From: Adiantum capillus-veneris | Lineage: Eukaryota; Streptophyta; Polypodiopsida; Polypodiales; Pteridaceae | Reading direction: 5' to 3' | Assembly (NCBI GenBank): GCA_014529385.2 | Contig: CM043958.1 | Location: 146,716,734 to 146,780,733, forward strand | Length of the DNA stretch: 64,000 nucleotides | Part shown: in pieces, positions 10,033-21,389 of the stretch | Position numbering within the stretch: the stretch's first letter is position 1 | Layout of the letters: the number at the start of each line of letters is the position of its first letter | Made by a program: the position numbers and the translations under genes | The notes under the pieces: generated by a model | Told to the model about the DNA's origin: nothing | What the model saw: the letters and a program-made list of their open reading frames with translations, nothing else | Database searches by the model: none

Positions 10033-11440
10033 AGAAGTCTTGTTGAGCGCAAGAGTTGCAGATTTTCCAAGTTTTCTATTGTTAGGACTTCATGAGAATT
10101 CAAGATTACTGTAAATCGTACCAAGATAATCTTGAGACAGAAGGATTTTTTTTTATCAAGTGAAGAATTGGATTGCCAAAATTGCAAGTCCTAAGAAAGA
10201 ATCTTAAGAGTGCAAGTGATGACCAAGTGTTTTTTTTAAGTCCGACCAAAAGAAATCCCTTAAAGATGGGAAAGGGCAAGAGATAAGCTCACAAATTCTG
10301 CGGATCATTAAAAGACTTGAGAAAAATAAGAAAGCAAACTTATGAGTTAGCCAAGAACTTTAAAGTGGGAATCTTTACTCAAGACTATTGTAGACGAAAG
10401 ACCATTTGCAGAAATTAAAAGTACACAGTAAAGAGAAGTCATAAAAACTCATTGGCAATTGAAGAAGAGAGACTGACATTTGAAGAAAAGGAAATACTGA
10501 CAATACTCAATTTTTTCAAAGAGGGTTATTTCTTCAATTAAAGCCAAAAAGATTACAAGGGAAGCAGGAAGTAATTACGCAGAGGCAAGAAAGTTTACAA
10601 CTCATGAAGATCCTCTAATATATGGTCACATAACCAAGTATCGCAAGCACCGCACATGTTAGGACGCTCACCCTCTGGAATGCTTCTACGAGAAATAGCT
10701 TGAGCAATTTCTCGGGTATGAACTAAGAAAAGAAAGGGACCTCTAAGAGGAAGACTCCAGATGGTATTGAAACAAAAGGAATGGGGGATAAACTGCACAA
10801 GCAAGAACAACCTTGCGGAGAACCCAGGATCTCGTGTCCTTTTGACGCAGTAGTATCGAGGGCCAAGTCTTAGAGCCTCTGTAACCATAGCAAGTCTGGT
10901 ATTGTTGCAAAAATGGTCTCTATCCCAGAGAGTCACCCTTGTGAGATGTCGCCATGTCTTCCATATCGTCTGGCCGACACAAGAATTTGGTTGAGGAAAG
11001 AGGAGATCTTTGTATCGCTCTAAGAACTGTCTTTTAATTGTCTCATTTGTACTCTACAAGTGAGAGATGCATACAGGAAGAACCAAGTCTTCTTGCCAAG
11101 ACGCCATCAGATTAAAAAATGACTAAGTTACAAGAGAGTGAAGATCGCAAAAATAAGAGGATAACAAGTGCTGATAAAGAAGAGATTGCCATTAGCTTAT
11201 AAAGAAGAAGTAGCGTATCGAAGAAGCCACAAACGCGATGAATTATACAAGAAGATAGCTTATTAAGAAATATTTTCCATGACTCCAATATTATATTGGC
11301 AGACTTTTTGGAAATGAAGAAGTGTAAGAGAGAAGTCAAGTTGAAAGCGTTAACAAGAAGTTAAGTTGCAAGACGTATCCAAAAAGCTTCATCAATTACA
11401 TATTTTATTCGAGTTGAGGACATCTCTTTCCTTTTTTGTT
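10033..11440 (+). other. Decayed Gypsy-1 interior, nothing recognisable
   Basis: This is where the rest of gag, protease and reverse transcriptase should be. I see no RT motif (YVDD/FVDD) in any frame. Near 11413-11440 the text GAGGACATCTCTTTCCTTTT resembles the sequence just upstream of the 3' LTR (13215-13240). That hints that internal material was lost by recombination between short similar stretches. Confidence 0.5.
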
Positions 11441-11444
11441 GGAA

Positions 11445-12471
11445 ATAATGCTGCCTTCAATAGGCTCAAAGACCTCTTGACCAACAGTCCTGTCCTCATC
11501 GACCCTGATTAATTTCACTCCTTAGCTCTTCTTTATCCGAGGGAGTTCAACAAGAAATTCATGTAGACTCCTATTTTAGACCTCTTCTGCAAGAGATTCA
11601 AGCTCAAAGACCGAGGGAACACTTAACTAACTATACCTTAGCAAATGGTCTTCTTTACTACCTAAAAAGCTTCAACCCCTAGATATTTCTTAGATGAAGT
11701 GGGAATGTCTGAGTATGGACTTTGTCATTGGTCTTCAAACGACAACTGGAAACTATGATTCTATTTTTGTCATAACAGATAAGCTCACTAAGGTGGCTCA
11801 TCTAATTCCAGTCAAAAGCCGACAACTGCCACCATCGACATAGCCCAAGTATTTGTCAAAGAGGTAGTACGATTACATGGAATCCCTGCAAGAATCATCA
11901 GTGATCGGGATTCCAAATTCACTTCTAAGTTTTGGCAAGCCGTGTTTCGATCTCTGGGTACCCAACTAAATCTCAGCTCATCATATCATCCAGAGACTGA
12001 TGGTCAAACTGAGCGAGTGAATCAAGTCATTGAAGATATGCTTCGAGCATACTGCAACCAACAACCCCAACAATGGATCAAGTTTCTTCCCCTAGTTGAG
12101 TTGCTTAGAACTCTTCTCACCATCGCAGCCTCGGAATGTCACCCTTTAAAGCTTTGTATGGTCAGGAATATTTAGTCCCTCTTCGATTAGCCGACCCATC
12201 TCTTCATGTTCCTGCCGCTAAGTCTATCCTGGAAGAGATGGATCATCAATTTCTAGTCATTAGAGACAACCTAAAGAGAGCTAGTGATAGGCAGAAGAGC
12301 TACGCTGATCTTCACCTCTCCGCTAGAAGCTTTAGCAAAGACGAACAAGTTTTCCTCAGAATGAAACCCAAACGCAACTCCTTAAAGCTAGGGAAATTCC
12401 ATAAGCTTGCATTCAGATATTGTGGACCTTTTGGAATCAAATCAATGTCTCCCTTTTTTCCAAACCCTTGA
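11445..12471 (+). pseudogene. Gypsy-1 RNase H start plus integrase pseudogene
   Basis: Near 11445-11500 a frame reads AFNRLKDLLTNSPVL, the conserved junction between RT thumb and RNase H of Ty3/gypsy. Integrase follows directly: MDFVIGLQTTTGNYD with VITDKLTKVAHLIP at about 11715-11815, then after a frameshift HGIPARIISDRDSKFTS, then SSSYHPETDGQTERVNQ (to about 12030). After a second frameshift comes MSPFKALYGQEYLVPLR, up to 12471. The two acidic residues and the glutamate of the DDE triad survive but sit in different frames. The RNase H core and zinc-binding HHCC are missing. It is a clear gypsy integrase and clearly dead. Confidence 0.9.
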
Positions 12472-13246
12472 TCATCTTTTTGGTTGGTCGGAACAACTTA
12501 TAATTATTCTTCAAGATATCGATGGCACTTTCGATGTAAATTTTATGCGGATGTAATCAATTATCATATTTATGGAATTCAAGCATCTTTAATTAGTCAA
12601 TTCTTTTGAGATTCAAATCGTCTATGGTGTTTTACAAGTCTAGTTGTTATGATACATGAAAAATCTAATTACCAAGTGAAAGATGAGACAATAATCTATA
12701 GACATAAGAGAAATAAGGATGGAGGAAATAAATTGGGCACACCAGGAGGGGAGATATTGCAAGATTAATTAAAAGATCAGTATGAAATCCTTTAACTGTC
12801 AAGAACATGGTATTAGTTGGATGATATCAATAGAGAAATGAGTCAACGCTCAAAACGGAAAAAGGTTAAAGTGTAGGTAAGAATGGAAATATTTTTTTCA
12901 AAGCGTATTGAGGCTAGATAGAGAGTGAAGTGAAGAAATGATCTTTAGACCTAACAAGAGAAAGGTCACACCAAAGGAAAAATACCTAGTTGAGTAAGAT
13001 CACACTCAGTAATTAAAGTAACCCCGAGTCATTAAGACTTCTTTATGATTAAGACTTTTGAGTCAGTCCTAAAAAAATGGAAGAGAAATATATTATGTGA
13101 GGTCCATACCAGCTTCACTATCCTTTAATCTAAATACCCTAAAGTTACTGACCATCTTCAATCATAAGTTGACCACAGATGGAGTCTGTCTACTCTCCAA
13201 ACCATGTCCCGAGCTGAGGACAGCTCTTTCTTTTTGTTGGGGAGTT
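12472..13246 (+). other. Gypsy-1 3' untranslated region and polypurine tract
   Basis: No coding recognised. The last bases before the 3' LTR (GTTGGGGAGTT, 13236-13246) are the likely polypurine tract. Confidence 0.6.
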
Positions 13247-13855
13247 TGTAAGGTACCTCCCTAAACCCTAGAGCCATTCGGAACTTTTTTCGGCTTAGAA
13301 AATAATTTAGAAAAGGCAAGACCGACAAAGAAGTCATGCGGACAACGATACTTTACTCCAGAATGAAAAGACAGGGATATTTTGGATAAGAAATTACGTC
13401 ATCCCTATATTTTTCCAAAAAGATTAAGATTATTTTTATACTTCTTCGTGAAGATCCGCGTGGGAACTGATCTTGATCGGGAACTGGAAGAAAAAGGGAC
13501 TAATTTGATTGAAAGGTAAAGTTAAGAGATAAGAACTAAGAAGGAAATTGGGGTCCAATAGGAATTAAAAAGAGAATTGGGGTCCAATAGCATTTGAGAA
13601 GAGAAATAGGGTCCAAGCATTTGAGAAGAGAATTTGGGGTTCAATAGGAATTCAGAAGAGAATTGGGGTCCAATAGGAATTGAGAAGAGAATTCCACCCA
13701 CCATTTCCTATATAAACACCCCCTCTCCTTTGTATTTTTACACACACACACATATTGCTAAGCTACTTGCCATGCTCAAGACTATGCTTAAGTAAATTAA
13801 GGTTTCCATTAAACCTTGCTCTTGCTCTCTCCCTCTCTTGAAGGCCAAACCTTCA
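13247..13855 (+). repeat. Gypsy-1 3' LTR, truncated
   Basis: Collinear with 2153-2465 plus 6843-7110. It includes the uninterrupted Copia-1 target GGGGTCCAATAGGAATTA (about 13550), the 30-bp array and the TATA box at 13709-13716. It stops matching after TTGAAGGCCAAACC, and the next bases belong to the TR-GAG array. Confidence 0.9.
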
Positions 13856-13862
13856 ACTCTCT

Positions 13863-14576
13863 TCAAGGCATCACCAGACAAGTGGAACATTGAAGCATGG
13901 TTTGGTTCTCGGGCTGAGTTCTCGCAGCTTTGAAATAGTCATCCATAGCCTCCATCCATACTTCTGCATCTCTTTCCACATTTGCCCCTTCGCCTTTAAA
14001 GGTTGGAGGCTGAGCTTGCTTAAGGAGAAGCTTTTTCTCTTGAACGGCGGTGTATAGCACAATAGACGGTACCTATCCAATGGTATAAAACTCATTACTA
14101 TAGCACTCTTCTCAAATGAACCTAGGCTTTCCCATACTCAAGAAGAAATTTAACTTTTTGGGCTTAACCAGCCTACTTAATCTGTACAGCTATCACAAAG
14201 GATTTTAACCATTCCACCATTTAAATTCCATTGAATACATCCAAAATTGTCCGATAAATAATGGTAAAAACTTTACTCGAGAGCTTTGATCCATACTTAT
14301 AACTTTATGTGCATCAACAGGCTACCTGCCCACAACACTAGTCGCACCAACGACTTCTCAAAAAACATCATGTGAAACCCACTGAATCCCAACAAGCTCA
14401 ACGAGTAAAACTCTTTACAATCACTCAGGAGACAATCCACTAGACAAATCCAATGTCATTATTCTGGGAAACATCATGCTCAAGCTTTGAGTACGAGCTA
14501 TCCTACAATCCCTTAGTTTTTAAAATTTCAAACAACATCATTTTCCAATTCATAAACCTATAGCTATGATACCAGG
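13863..14576 (-). pseudogene. TR-GAG second unit: primer site, leader and 5' gag fragment
   Basis: From 14576 downward this repeats the primer site, leader and first about 65 codons of gag (KGEGANVERDAEVWMEAMDDYF), then ends at the junction with the Gypsy-1 LTR. It differs from 17364-18071 at only a few bases. A small indel near 13890 shifts the frame after PENQTML. Confidence 0.85.
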
Positions 14577-16437
14577 TGTGAGGTCCCCACCCCGTCGTAT
14601 CAAACGGCGGATCTGATGGTGAACCTGGTGGCCACTAGATCTAAAGAGGAAGCAAACAAAGTGGTTCAGGGTTCAACTAGCGGACGATCTCTCATCACAA
14701 GGTGAGTCGAGCTCGAGCCTACTAGCATCGAGATCTAGCTCCACCTCGCAGGGGAAGCGTACTTAACCTATCTAGCGATCCTAAGACCCACCTTCCAAGA
14801 GCAGAGAAACCTCGAGTGCCTTTTTCCCCATGTTTCAGAGGCATGTACACTTGAGACTTCGCCGCTCTAGGGGCAATGAGTAATACTAACGTCGATTTAT
14901 AACACTATGGGGACGGAGAGTTCTCGACCAATCGGGACCACCTTTCTCATAGGCATTGGCAACCTGAGAAGATTAGATTTTTCCTTCGAGACCTAGCAAT
15001 TTTATGGGTAATTCCTTACTTACCCTATGGGAAATGGCTCTAAGGTTAATTACTTGGCTTAGATGATTAAGAAGTTCAGAATTTTACTAATTGATTCACG
15101 AAAGAGATGAAGTAAGCAAGCTCATTCATTTTCCTAGAGCAATATGAAGATGAGGAATTGCCGCAGGCATGTGTCACATAAAATTCTCTTCTTAATGGCC
15201 TAATGACGGATTAATTTTCAGCCTTAATCACATTTTAATGTGGGAGAAGATTGATTCTAATTTAATTACAACACTATTGAGTGGTAAAAGAATGAATTTC
15301 ATCAAATCTACACTATTACTGGCTGACAATTTATTAACTATGTTGCCTAGAGAGAGAATCTTTCCTAATCATGCATTAATCCTTGGTTAAGGATGATGAA
15401 TGGCTGCATAATTTAGCTAATTGAATGATGATTATGTAATGGAGTATAGCAATGGAGATTTAGAGAGCTGCTATAGGGAATTATAGCCAGGATTAAGCAT
15501 AGTAGCCAAGGAATTTAGAGAATAAAGATGAGAATTAAGAAGATCAATAATTAAACCATGATTACCGTGATTAGGGGCTGAGAATCCTCTGATTTTTCTG
15601 ATCCAATGAATCCTCAAGATGAGAATTTTGGCAGCACCTCCCTCCTTGCTTCTCCTTCAAAAATTGTGTGTGTACCGGCAACACCTCCCCAAGGTGTGTG
15701 TAGGTGTGTGTGTGTGTGTGTGTGTGTATTGGGTGTATGTGTGAGCATGTGTGTGTGTGTGTGTGTGAGCTGGCCTTTAAATAGGCTCCTCAAGGCTGAA
15801 AATCGATCTGGGTTGCTAAATGCATCTGGGAGCTTCTCCAGTTAAGCATGGCAAGTCCAGTTCCCTACCCACCAAGTGTCAGGTTGGCTAGGTTAACTGA
15901 CTCTGAAACTTAGTTACTAGCTTGGAAACTTTCCCAGGACTCCCACAAGGACAAAGGGCACCCCCTAGCTGCTAAAGCTGGTATGGAATGGCATGGAACC
16001 TGTTCCCACACAGCCCCGGGCCCCCGGTGCCTCCCCGGACAATTTTATGAAAAATTGGAGTTAGGCTAAAACGGGCCATACGAGTCGGATTTTGATGCCG
16101 TAAATTGCTATATTGAGCTCTAACTAAGGCGTACTGGACCGAGTACTTGCCATATTAAGCAGCCCCCCGGGGTTCGAAAATGCATTTTTTTCAAATTCAG
16201 GGTACGGGTGAAGATTTTCGAGACGGTCAAATCTAGACGGGTCGAGTGAACAAAAACTTACTGTATTTGGAAAATTTTCACAAAAATTATTTTAATTTAC
16301 ATTTCAAAGCTTTATAACATTCTAAACATCATGGCACTGACAGAATTCTGAAAACTGCTAAAAATAGTAACTTTTTCCCATTATGATCATTTCATGATAC
16401 AAGGGTGCTCTTTTTGGTTGGGGTCAGAGACCTTACA
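14577..16437 (-). repeat. TR-GAG LTR A (internally deleted)
   Basis: 1,861 bp with the same ends as LTR B, but lacking about 940 bp corresponding to LTR B 18464-19407. The deletion joins GGCAACCTGAG to AAGATTAGATTTTTCC. It carries (GT)n tracts at 15708-15727 and 15749-15768, shorter than those of LTR B. Confidence 0.9.
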
Positions 16438-16450
16438 ACCTCCCCAACAT
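16438..16450 (-). promoter_or_regulatory. TR-GAG polypurine tract
   Basis: The minus strand reads ATGTTGGGGAGGT immediately before the LTR start TGTAAGGTC. Confidence 0.75.
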
Positions 16451-16619
16451 GAAAAATTTGAGATGTCTGCATCTCAAGAATACATCTGGGTAAACTCTAT
16501 GCTAACTACTTAGGTACGTATATCCTTTGTCTAAAGTAAAGACATTCTTTGAAATTAGAATAGTCTTTAGCTTTATGCGTCTTATTCTGCTGAACTTTGA
16601 TGAGATTCTGGTGCTTGAT

Positions 16620-17566
16620 TTATTGCTCACTAGGATTAGCAGTTGCATCACACATTGCTGCTCTCTCATCAGCTTCATCACCCACAATTGGTTGTCTCAC
16701 TGCGGCATTAGCGAAAGCTCCGCTTCCTTGTCCTATGTGTCCTCTTCCTCGGCCTCTTCTTCCGTTTGGTTGACCTCGCCCATTGACGTTTAGAGGTACA
16801 TTATTAGCACCAGATGTTTGGGAAATCCTTTTTGGACATCGACTTTTGTAATGTCCATAGTCCTGGCACTTAAAGCATCTTATATTGGGAAACTCGGTAG
16901 CTGCCGTAGTAGCTACTACCGGATGATGGTCGTATGCAGGGTTGATTGGTCTGTTACTCCAGTTGTCTGGCCTAGCCCTCTTTGACAAATAGTATTCACT
17001 ATCTTGGGTAGTCCTCTGAATCTCTTTAGCTAACGGTTTGGCCCTTAGCAAGGCATCTTGCAAAGTTGCTGGCCTGAGAGCTTCTAGTCAGTTGTTCAGG
17101 GGGTCAATGAGTCCTTGGCAGAACCATGCTACCTGTTGTTTCAATGTCATCTTAGGAGCATATCTCCGAAGAGTGACAAACTTTGAATAATATTCTTCGA
17201 CAGATGAAGTCAGCTGCCGAAGGGAAAAGAACTCGTTCATCTTCAAGGTTTTATAGGCGGGTGGTAAGTAACGCTCCATCACAGTAGCCTTGATGTCTTC
17301 CCATGACTGGGAAGATCCCTTGATATCCAAGTCCCTGCAATGTTGTTTCCACCAGATCTTGGCATCACCAGACAAGCGAAACATTGCAAGCATGGTTTGG
17401 TTCTCGGGTTGAGTTCTCGCAGCTTCGAAATAGTCATCCATAGCCTCCATCCATACTTCTGCATCTCTTTCCACATTTGCCCCTTCGCCTTTAAAGGTTG
17501 GAGGCTGAGCTTGCTTAAGGAGAATCTTTTTCTCTTGAACAGCGGTGTATAGCGCAATAGACGGTA
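16620..17566 (-). pseudogene. TR-GAG Gag protein with one in-frame stop
   Basis: It encodes a Ty3/gypsy Gag that would build the virus-like particle. From about 17557 the frame reads LYTAVQEKKILLKQAQPPTF, then the Retrotrans_gag core AEVWMEAMDDYFEAART, GDAKIWWKQH, ERYLPPAYKTLKMNEFFSL and VEEYYSKFVTL. A TGA at 17088-17090 interrupts after GLIDPLNN, but the same frame resumes (LEALRPATLQDALL) with no shift. It reaches the zinc knuckle CFKCQDYGHYKSRC near 16870-16830 and an Arg-Gly-rich tail (GRGQPNGRRGRGRG). No upstream ATG is seen in this frame; the protein may begin at the small LTR-borne frame at 19295. Gag identity is firm; activity is doubtful. Confidence 0.9.
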
Positions 17567-18051
17567 CCTATCCAATGGTATAAAACTCATTACTATAGCA
17601 CTCTTCTCAAATGAACCTAGGCTTTCCCATACTCAAGAAGAAATTTAACTTTTTGGGCTTAACCAGCCTACTTAATCTGTACAGCTATCACAAAGGATTT
17701 TAACCATTCCACCATTTAAATTCCATTGAATACATCCAAAATTGTCCGATAAATAATGGTAAAAACTTTACTCGAGAGCTTTGATCCATACTTATAACTT
17801 TATGTGCATCAACAGGCTACCTGCCCACAACACTAGTCGCACCAACGACTTCTCAAAAAACATCATGTGAAACCCACTGAATCCCAACAAGCTCAACGAG
17901 TAAAACTCTTTACAATCACTCAGGAGACAATCCACTAGACAAATCCAATGTCATTATTCTGGGAAACATCATGCTCAAGCTTTGAGTACGAGCTATCCTA
18001 CAATCCCTTAGTTTTTAAAATTTCAAACAACATCATTTTCCAATTCATAAA

Positions 18052-18069
18052 CCTATAGCTATGATACCA
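18052..18069 (-). promoter_or_regulatory. TR-GAG primer-binding site
   Basis: The minus strand reads TGGTATCATAGCTATAGG, 2 nt inside LTR B. The match is to tRNA-Met for the first 8 bases. The same site lies next to LTR A (about 14557-14574). Confidence 0.8.
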
Positions 18070-19124
18070 GGTGTGAGGTCCCCACCCCGTCGTATCAAAC
18101 GGCGGATCTGATGGTGAACCTGGTGGCCACTAGATCTAAAGAGGAAGCAAACAAAGTGGTTCAGGGTTCAACTAGCGGACGATCTCTCATCACAAGGTGA
18201 GTCGAGCTCGAGCCTACTAGCATCGAGATCTAGCTCCACCTCGTAGGGGAAGCGTACTTAACCTATCTAGCGATCCTAAGACCCACCTTCCAAGAGAAGA
18301 GAAACCTCGAGTGCCTTTTTTCCCATGTTTCAGAGGCACGTACACTTGAGACTTCGCCGCTCTAGGGGCAATGAGTAATACTGACGTCTATTTATAACAC
18401 TATGGGGACGGAGAGTTCCCGACCAATCGGGACCACCCTTCTCATAGGCATTGGCAACCTGAGCCAAGCCCCCACTTTCCACCCCCACACTCACACTTCC
18501 TTGTGTGCCCTAATTACTACCGCAGTGGTTATTCAACATAAAAGTTCCTTGGTTAAATTCCGATTCACAAGTTCGTTAAGACAGTCCTTCAATCAGTATT
18601 GCACAGCGGCACTAAGAGAGAGTTCTAGTAAAAATTCTACTCAAACTTATTCATTAAAATTCCAATGTTCTGGAGGTACAACATCCCCCCTCCAGCGAGA
18701 GTTTACTCCTCCCGTTGTCGCCTAGCTGCCCATACAACTAGGTATGTCCACCGCATAGAAAGCACGACATGGACATTCCCACCGCTTAACCAACATACGT
18801 GGGTTCCTACCGCTTAACCAACAGTCGTGGGTATCCACCGCTTAACCAGCAGTCATGAATTCAAGAGCCCTTAACCAGGAACTTTGCCCCCTGTGATCAG
18901 GAGGGGGTTCATGACTAATTTAACATTGGAAATAGAATGGACATGCCGAGCTAAATTTTCCCTAGCAGACATTATTTCCTATTGCAAACAGTATATCCAT
19001 CAATCATTTCTTTCCTACTTTAGACTTTAATATACAAATGAATTCAATCGCCGAGGTTTTCGTCGGATTTCTCTAACATGTTTGGGGATATGTTCATTCC
19101 TAGCTAAACTTATGCAATGTTAAA

Positions 19125-19295
19125 TTAAACAACTTGAATAAAACTGTGATCTACCTCTTCCATTTCTTCGTCATTGGCTCGTGAGATGGCTGGTGCTTGT
19201 TCGACCATGGGAGCTTTTCCTTTTCCATTTGTATTGCTCGTTCCCGCCTCGTGGTCGTGGGCACCACCGAAGCGAGTTCTCTTAACCGGGGCCAT
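19125..19295 (-). CDS. Small 56-aa frame inside TR-GAG LTR B, candidate Gag N-terminus
   Basis: The minus-strand ATG at 19295 starts MAPVKRTRFGGAHDHEAGTS and ends at TAA 19127-19125 after EEMEEVDHSFIQVV. The basic, Gly/Ser-rich start looks like plant gypsy Gag N-termini. The gag frame at 17566-16620 lacks its own ATG. A GAG|GTAGAT splice-donor-like site lies at codon 47 (19155/19154), and an acceptor-like GGATAG precedes the gag frame at 17567 in the matching phase. LTR A has lost exactly this region. Domain-free, so this is inference; it could be a chance open frame. Confidence 0.35.
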   Translation of the reverse strand: MAPVKRTRFGGAHDHEAGTSNTNGKGKAPMVEQAPAISRANDEEMEEVDHSFIQVV

Positions 19296-20175
19296 TTTAC
19301 TCACTACTCTAAATGATAAACTTGAAGAAAAGAGCTAAAGTCTGAGAGCATCATAACAACCAAATGGCAGATTAGAATTATTAAAGAATCCTCCTTAGGC
19401 AAGAGATTAGATTTTTCCTTCGAGACCTAGCAATTTTATGGGTAATTCCTTACTTACCCTATGGGAAATGGCTCTAAGGTTAATTACTTGGCTTAGATGA
19501 TTAAGAAATTCAGAATTTTACTAATTGATTCACGAAAGAGATGAAGTAAGCAAGCTCATTCATTTTCCTAGAGCAATATGAAGATGAAGAATTGCCGCAG
19601 GCATGTGTCACATAAAATTCTCTTCTTAATGGCCTAATGACGGATTAATTTTCATCCTTAATCACATTTTAATGTGGGAGAAGATTGAGTTTAGTTTAAT
19701 TACAACACTATTGAGTGGTAAAAGAATGAATTTCATCAAATCTACACTATTACTGGCTGACAATTTATTAACTATGTTGCCTAGAGAGAGAATCTTTCCT
19801 AATCATGCATTAATCCTTGGTTAAGGATGATGAATGGCTGCATAATTTAGCTAATTGAATGATGATTATGTAATGGAGTATAGCTATGGATATTTAGAGA
19901 GTAGCTATAGGGAATTATAGCCTGGATTAAGCATAGTAGCCAAGGAATTTAGAGAATAAAGATGAGAATTAAGAAGATCAATAATTAAACCATGATTACC
20001 GTGATTAGGGGCTGAGAATCCTCTGATTTTTCTGATCCAATGAATCCTCAAGATGAGAATTTTGGCAGCACCTCCCTCCTTGCTTCTCCTTCAAAAATTG
20101 TGTGTGTACCGACAACACCTCCCCAAGGTGTGTGTAGGTGTGTGTGTGTGTGTGTACTGGGTGTATGTGTGAGCA

Positions 20176-20189
20176 TGTGTGTGTGTGTG

Positions 20190-20265
<76 letters not shown>
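20176..20265. repeat. (GT)n microsatellite in TR-GAG LTR B
   Basis: About 45 GT units with one GC interruption. The homologous tract in LTR A (15749-15768) has about 10 units, a large length change between sister LTRs. Confidence 0.95.
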
Positions 20266-20267
<2 letters not shown>

Positions 20268-20937
20268 CAGGCCTTGAAATAGGCTCTTCAAGGCTGAAAA
20301 TCGATCTGGGTTGCTAAATGCATCTAGGAGCTTCTCCAATTAAGCATGGCAAGTCCAGTTCCCTACCCACCAAGTGTCAGGTTGGCTAGGTTAACTGACT
20401 CTGAGACTTAGTTACTGGCTTGGCAGCTTTCCCAGGACTCCCACAAGGACAAAGGGCGCCCCTAGCTGCTAAAGATGGTTTGGAGTGGCCTGGAACCTGT
20501 TCCCACACAGCCCCGGGCCCTCGGTGCCTCCCCGGACAATTTTATGAAAAATTGGAGTTAGGCTAAAACGGGTCATACGAGTCGGATTTTGATGCCGTAA
20601 ATTGCTATACTGAGCTCTAACTAAGGCGTATTGGACCGAGTACCTGCCATATTTAGCAGCCCCCCCCGGGGTTTGAAAATGCATTTTTTTTCAAATTCGG
20701 GGTACGGGTGTAGATTTTTGAGACGGTCAAAACTAGACGGGTCGGGTGACCACAAACTTACTATATTTGGAAAATTTTCACAGAAATTATTTTAATTCAC
20801 ATTTCGAAGTTTTATAACATTCTAAACATCATGGCACTGACAGAATTCGAAAAACTGCTAAAAATAGTAATTTTTTTCCATTATGATCATTTCATGGTAC
20901 AAGGGTGCTCTTTTTGGTTGGGGTCAAAGACCTTACA

Positions 20938-21155
20938 GGAGCATACCAAATCTTTTCTACCACTGCAATAGGAGGAGGTGAGGCAACCTTGCAAATACAT
21001 GAATAACATGTGTACAAGCAATGAAATAGACAAGCATGCACACCTATATATGGGCAATCCAAAACAAGACTGAAACGAGGAGGCATAGAGAGAGACACAT
21101 GTGCCTCTAAGATTGGTGTTCCCTATAGCCCTGATGACACATGTAGACAATGCAC

Positions 21156-21157
<2 letters not shown>
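20938..21157. other. No feature recognised
   Basis: Unique sequence between TR-GAG LTR B and the (AG)n tail of the LINE remnant. No coding support. Confidence 0.5.

Positions 21158-21242
<85 letters not shown>
21158..21242. repeat. (AG)n microsatellite (LINE tail)
   Basis: About 42 perfect units. On the LINE strand this is the 3'-terminal (TC)n following ATCTATGTATC. Confidence 0.95.
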
Positions 21243-21244
<2 letters not shown>

Positions 21245-21389
21245 CATAGATTGAATTATCGTCCGCGGAAGTCAGATATGACTTATGCGACCGGAAACAA
21301 AACATTACAGAGAGGACTGAAGGTCAGATACATCTCAGTTAAGGACTGAGGGTGCAAAGAGGGGTGGAAAATAGAAGAGAATATGGGAA

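Larger units (their letters stand above)
2153..13855 (+). mobile_element. Gypsy-1: degenerate Ty3/gypsy LTR retrotransposon with about 3.1 kb LTRs, 3' LTR truncated
   Basis: The 5' LTR starts at TGTAAGGTCC (2153) and ends CCCTCACA (9643). The 3' LTR starts TGTAAGGTAC at 13247, and the two share collinear sequence until about 13850, where the 3' LTR is cut off against the next element. Removing the nested Copia-1 insertion leaves a 5' LTR of about 3,113 bp, which is long for gypsy. A tRNA-iMet-type primer site lies 2 nt inside the 5' LTR and a G-rich tract (GTTGGGGAG) precedes the 3' LTR. Internally only a small gag-like frame, the start of RNase H and a frameshifted integrase survive, and the reverse transcriptase palm is gone. 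The element cannot move by itself. Confidence 0.85.
13863..20937 (-). mobile_element. TR-GAG element in tandem form: partial internal region - LTR A - internal region - LTR B
   Basis: Read on the minus strand: LTR B (20937-18072), primer site, gag-only internal region (18071-16438), purine tract, LTR A (16437-14577), then again primer site, leader and the start of gag (14576-13863). Block 13863-14576 is nearly identical to 17364-18071, so LTR A serves as the 3' LTR of one unit and the 5' LTR of the next. The internal region is only about 1.6 kb and encodes Gag but no protease, RT or integrase, the definition of a TR-GAG non-autonomous element. LTR ends are TGTGAGGTC and GACCTTACA. Such arrays come from unequal recombination between LTRs. 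Confidence 0.85.
18072..20937 (-). repeat. TR-GAG LTR B (full length, 2,866 bp)
   Basis: TGTGAGGTC to GACCTTACA. It contains short imperfect repeats built on ACCGCTTAACCAACAG (about 18775-18860), a 56-codon frame (19125-19295), and long (GT)n tracts at 20139-20155 and 20176-20265. Right of 20937 the sequence is unrelated. Confidence 0.9.
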
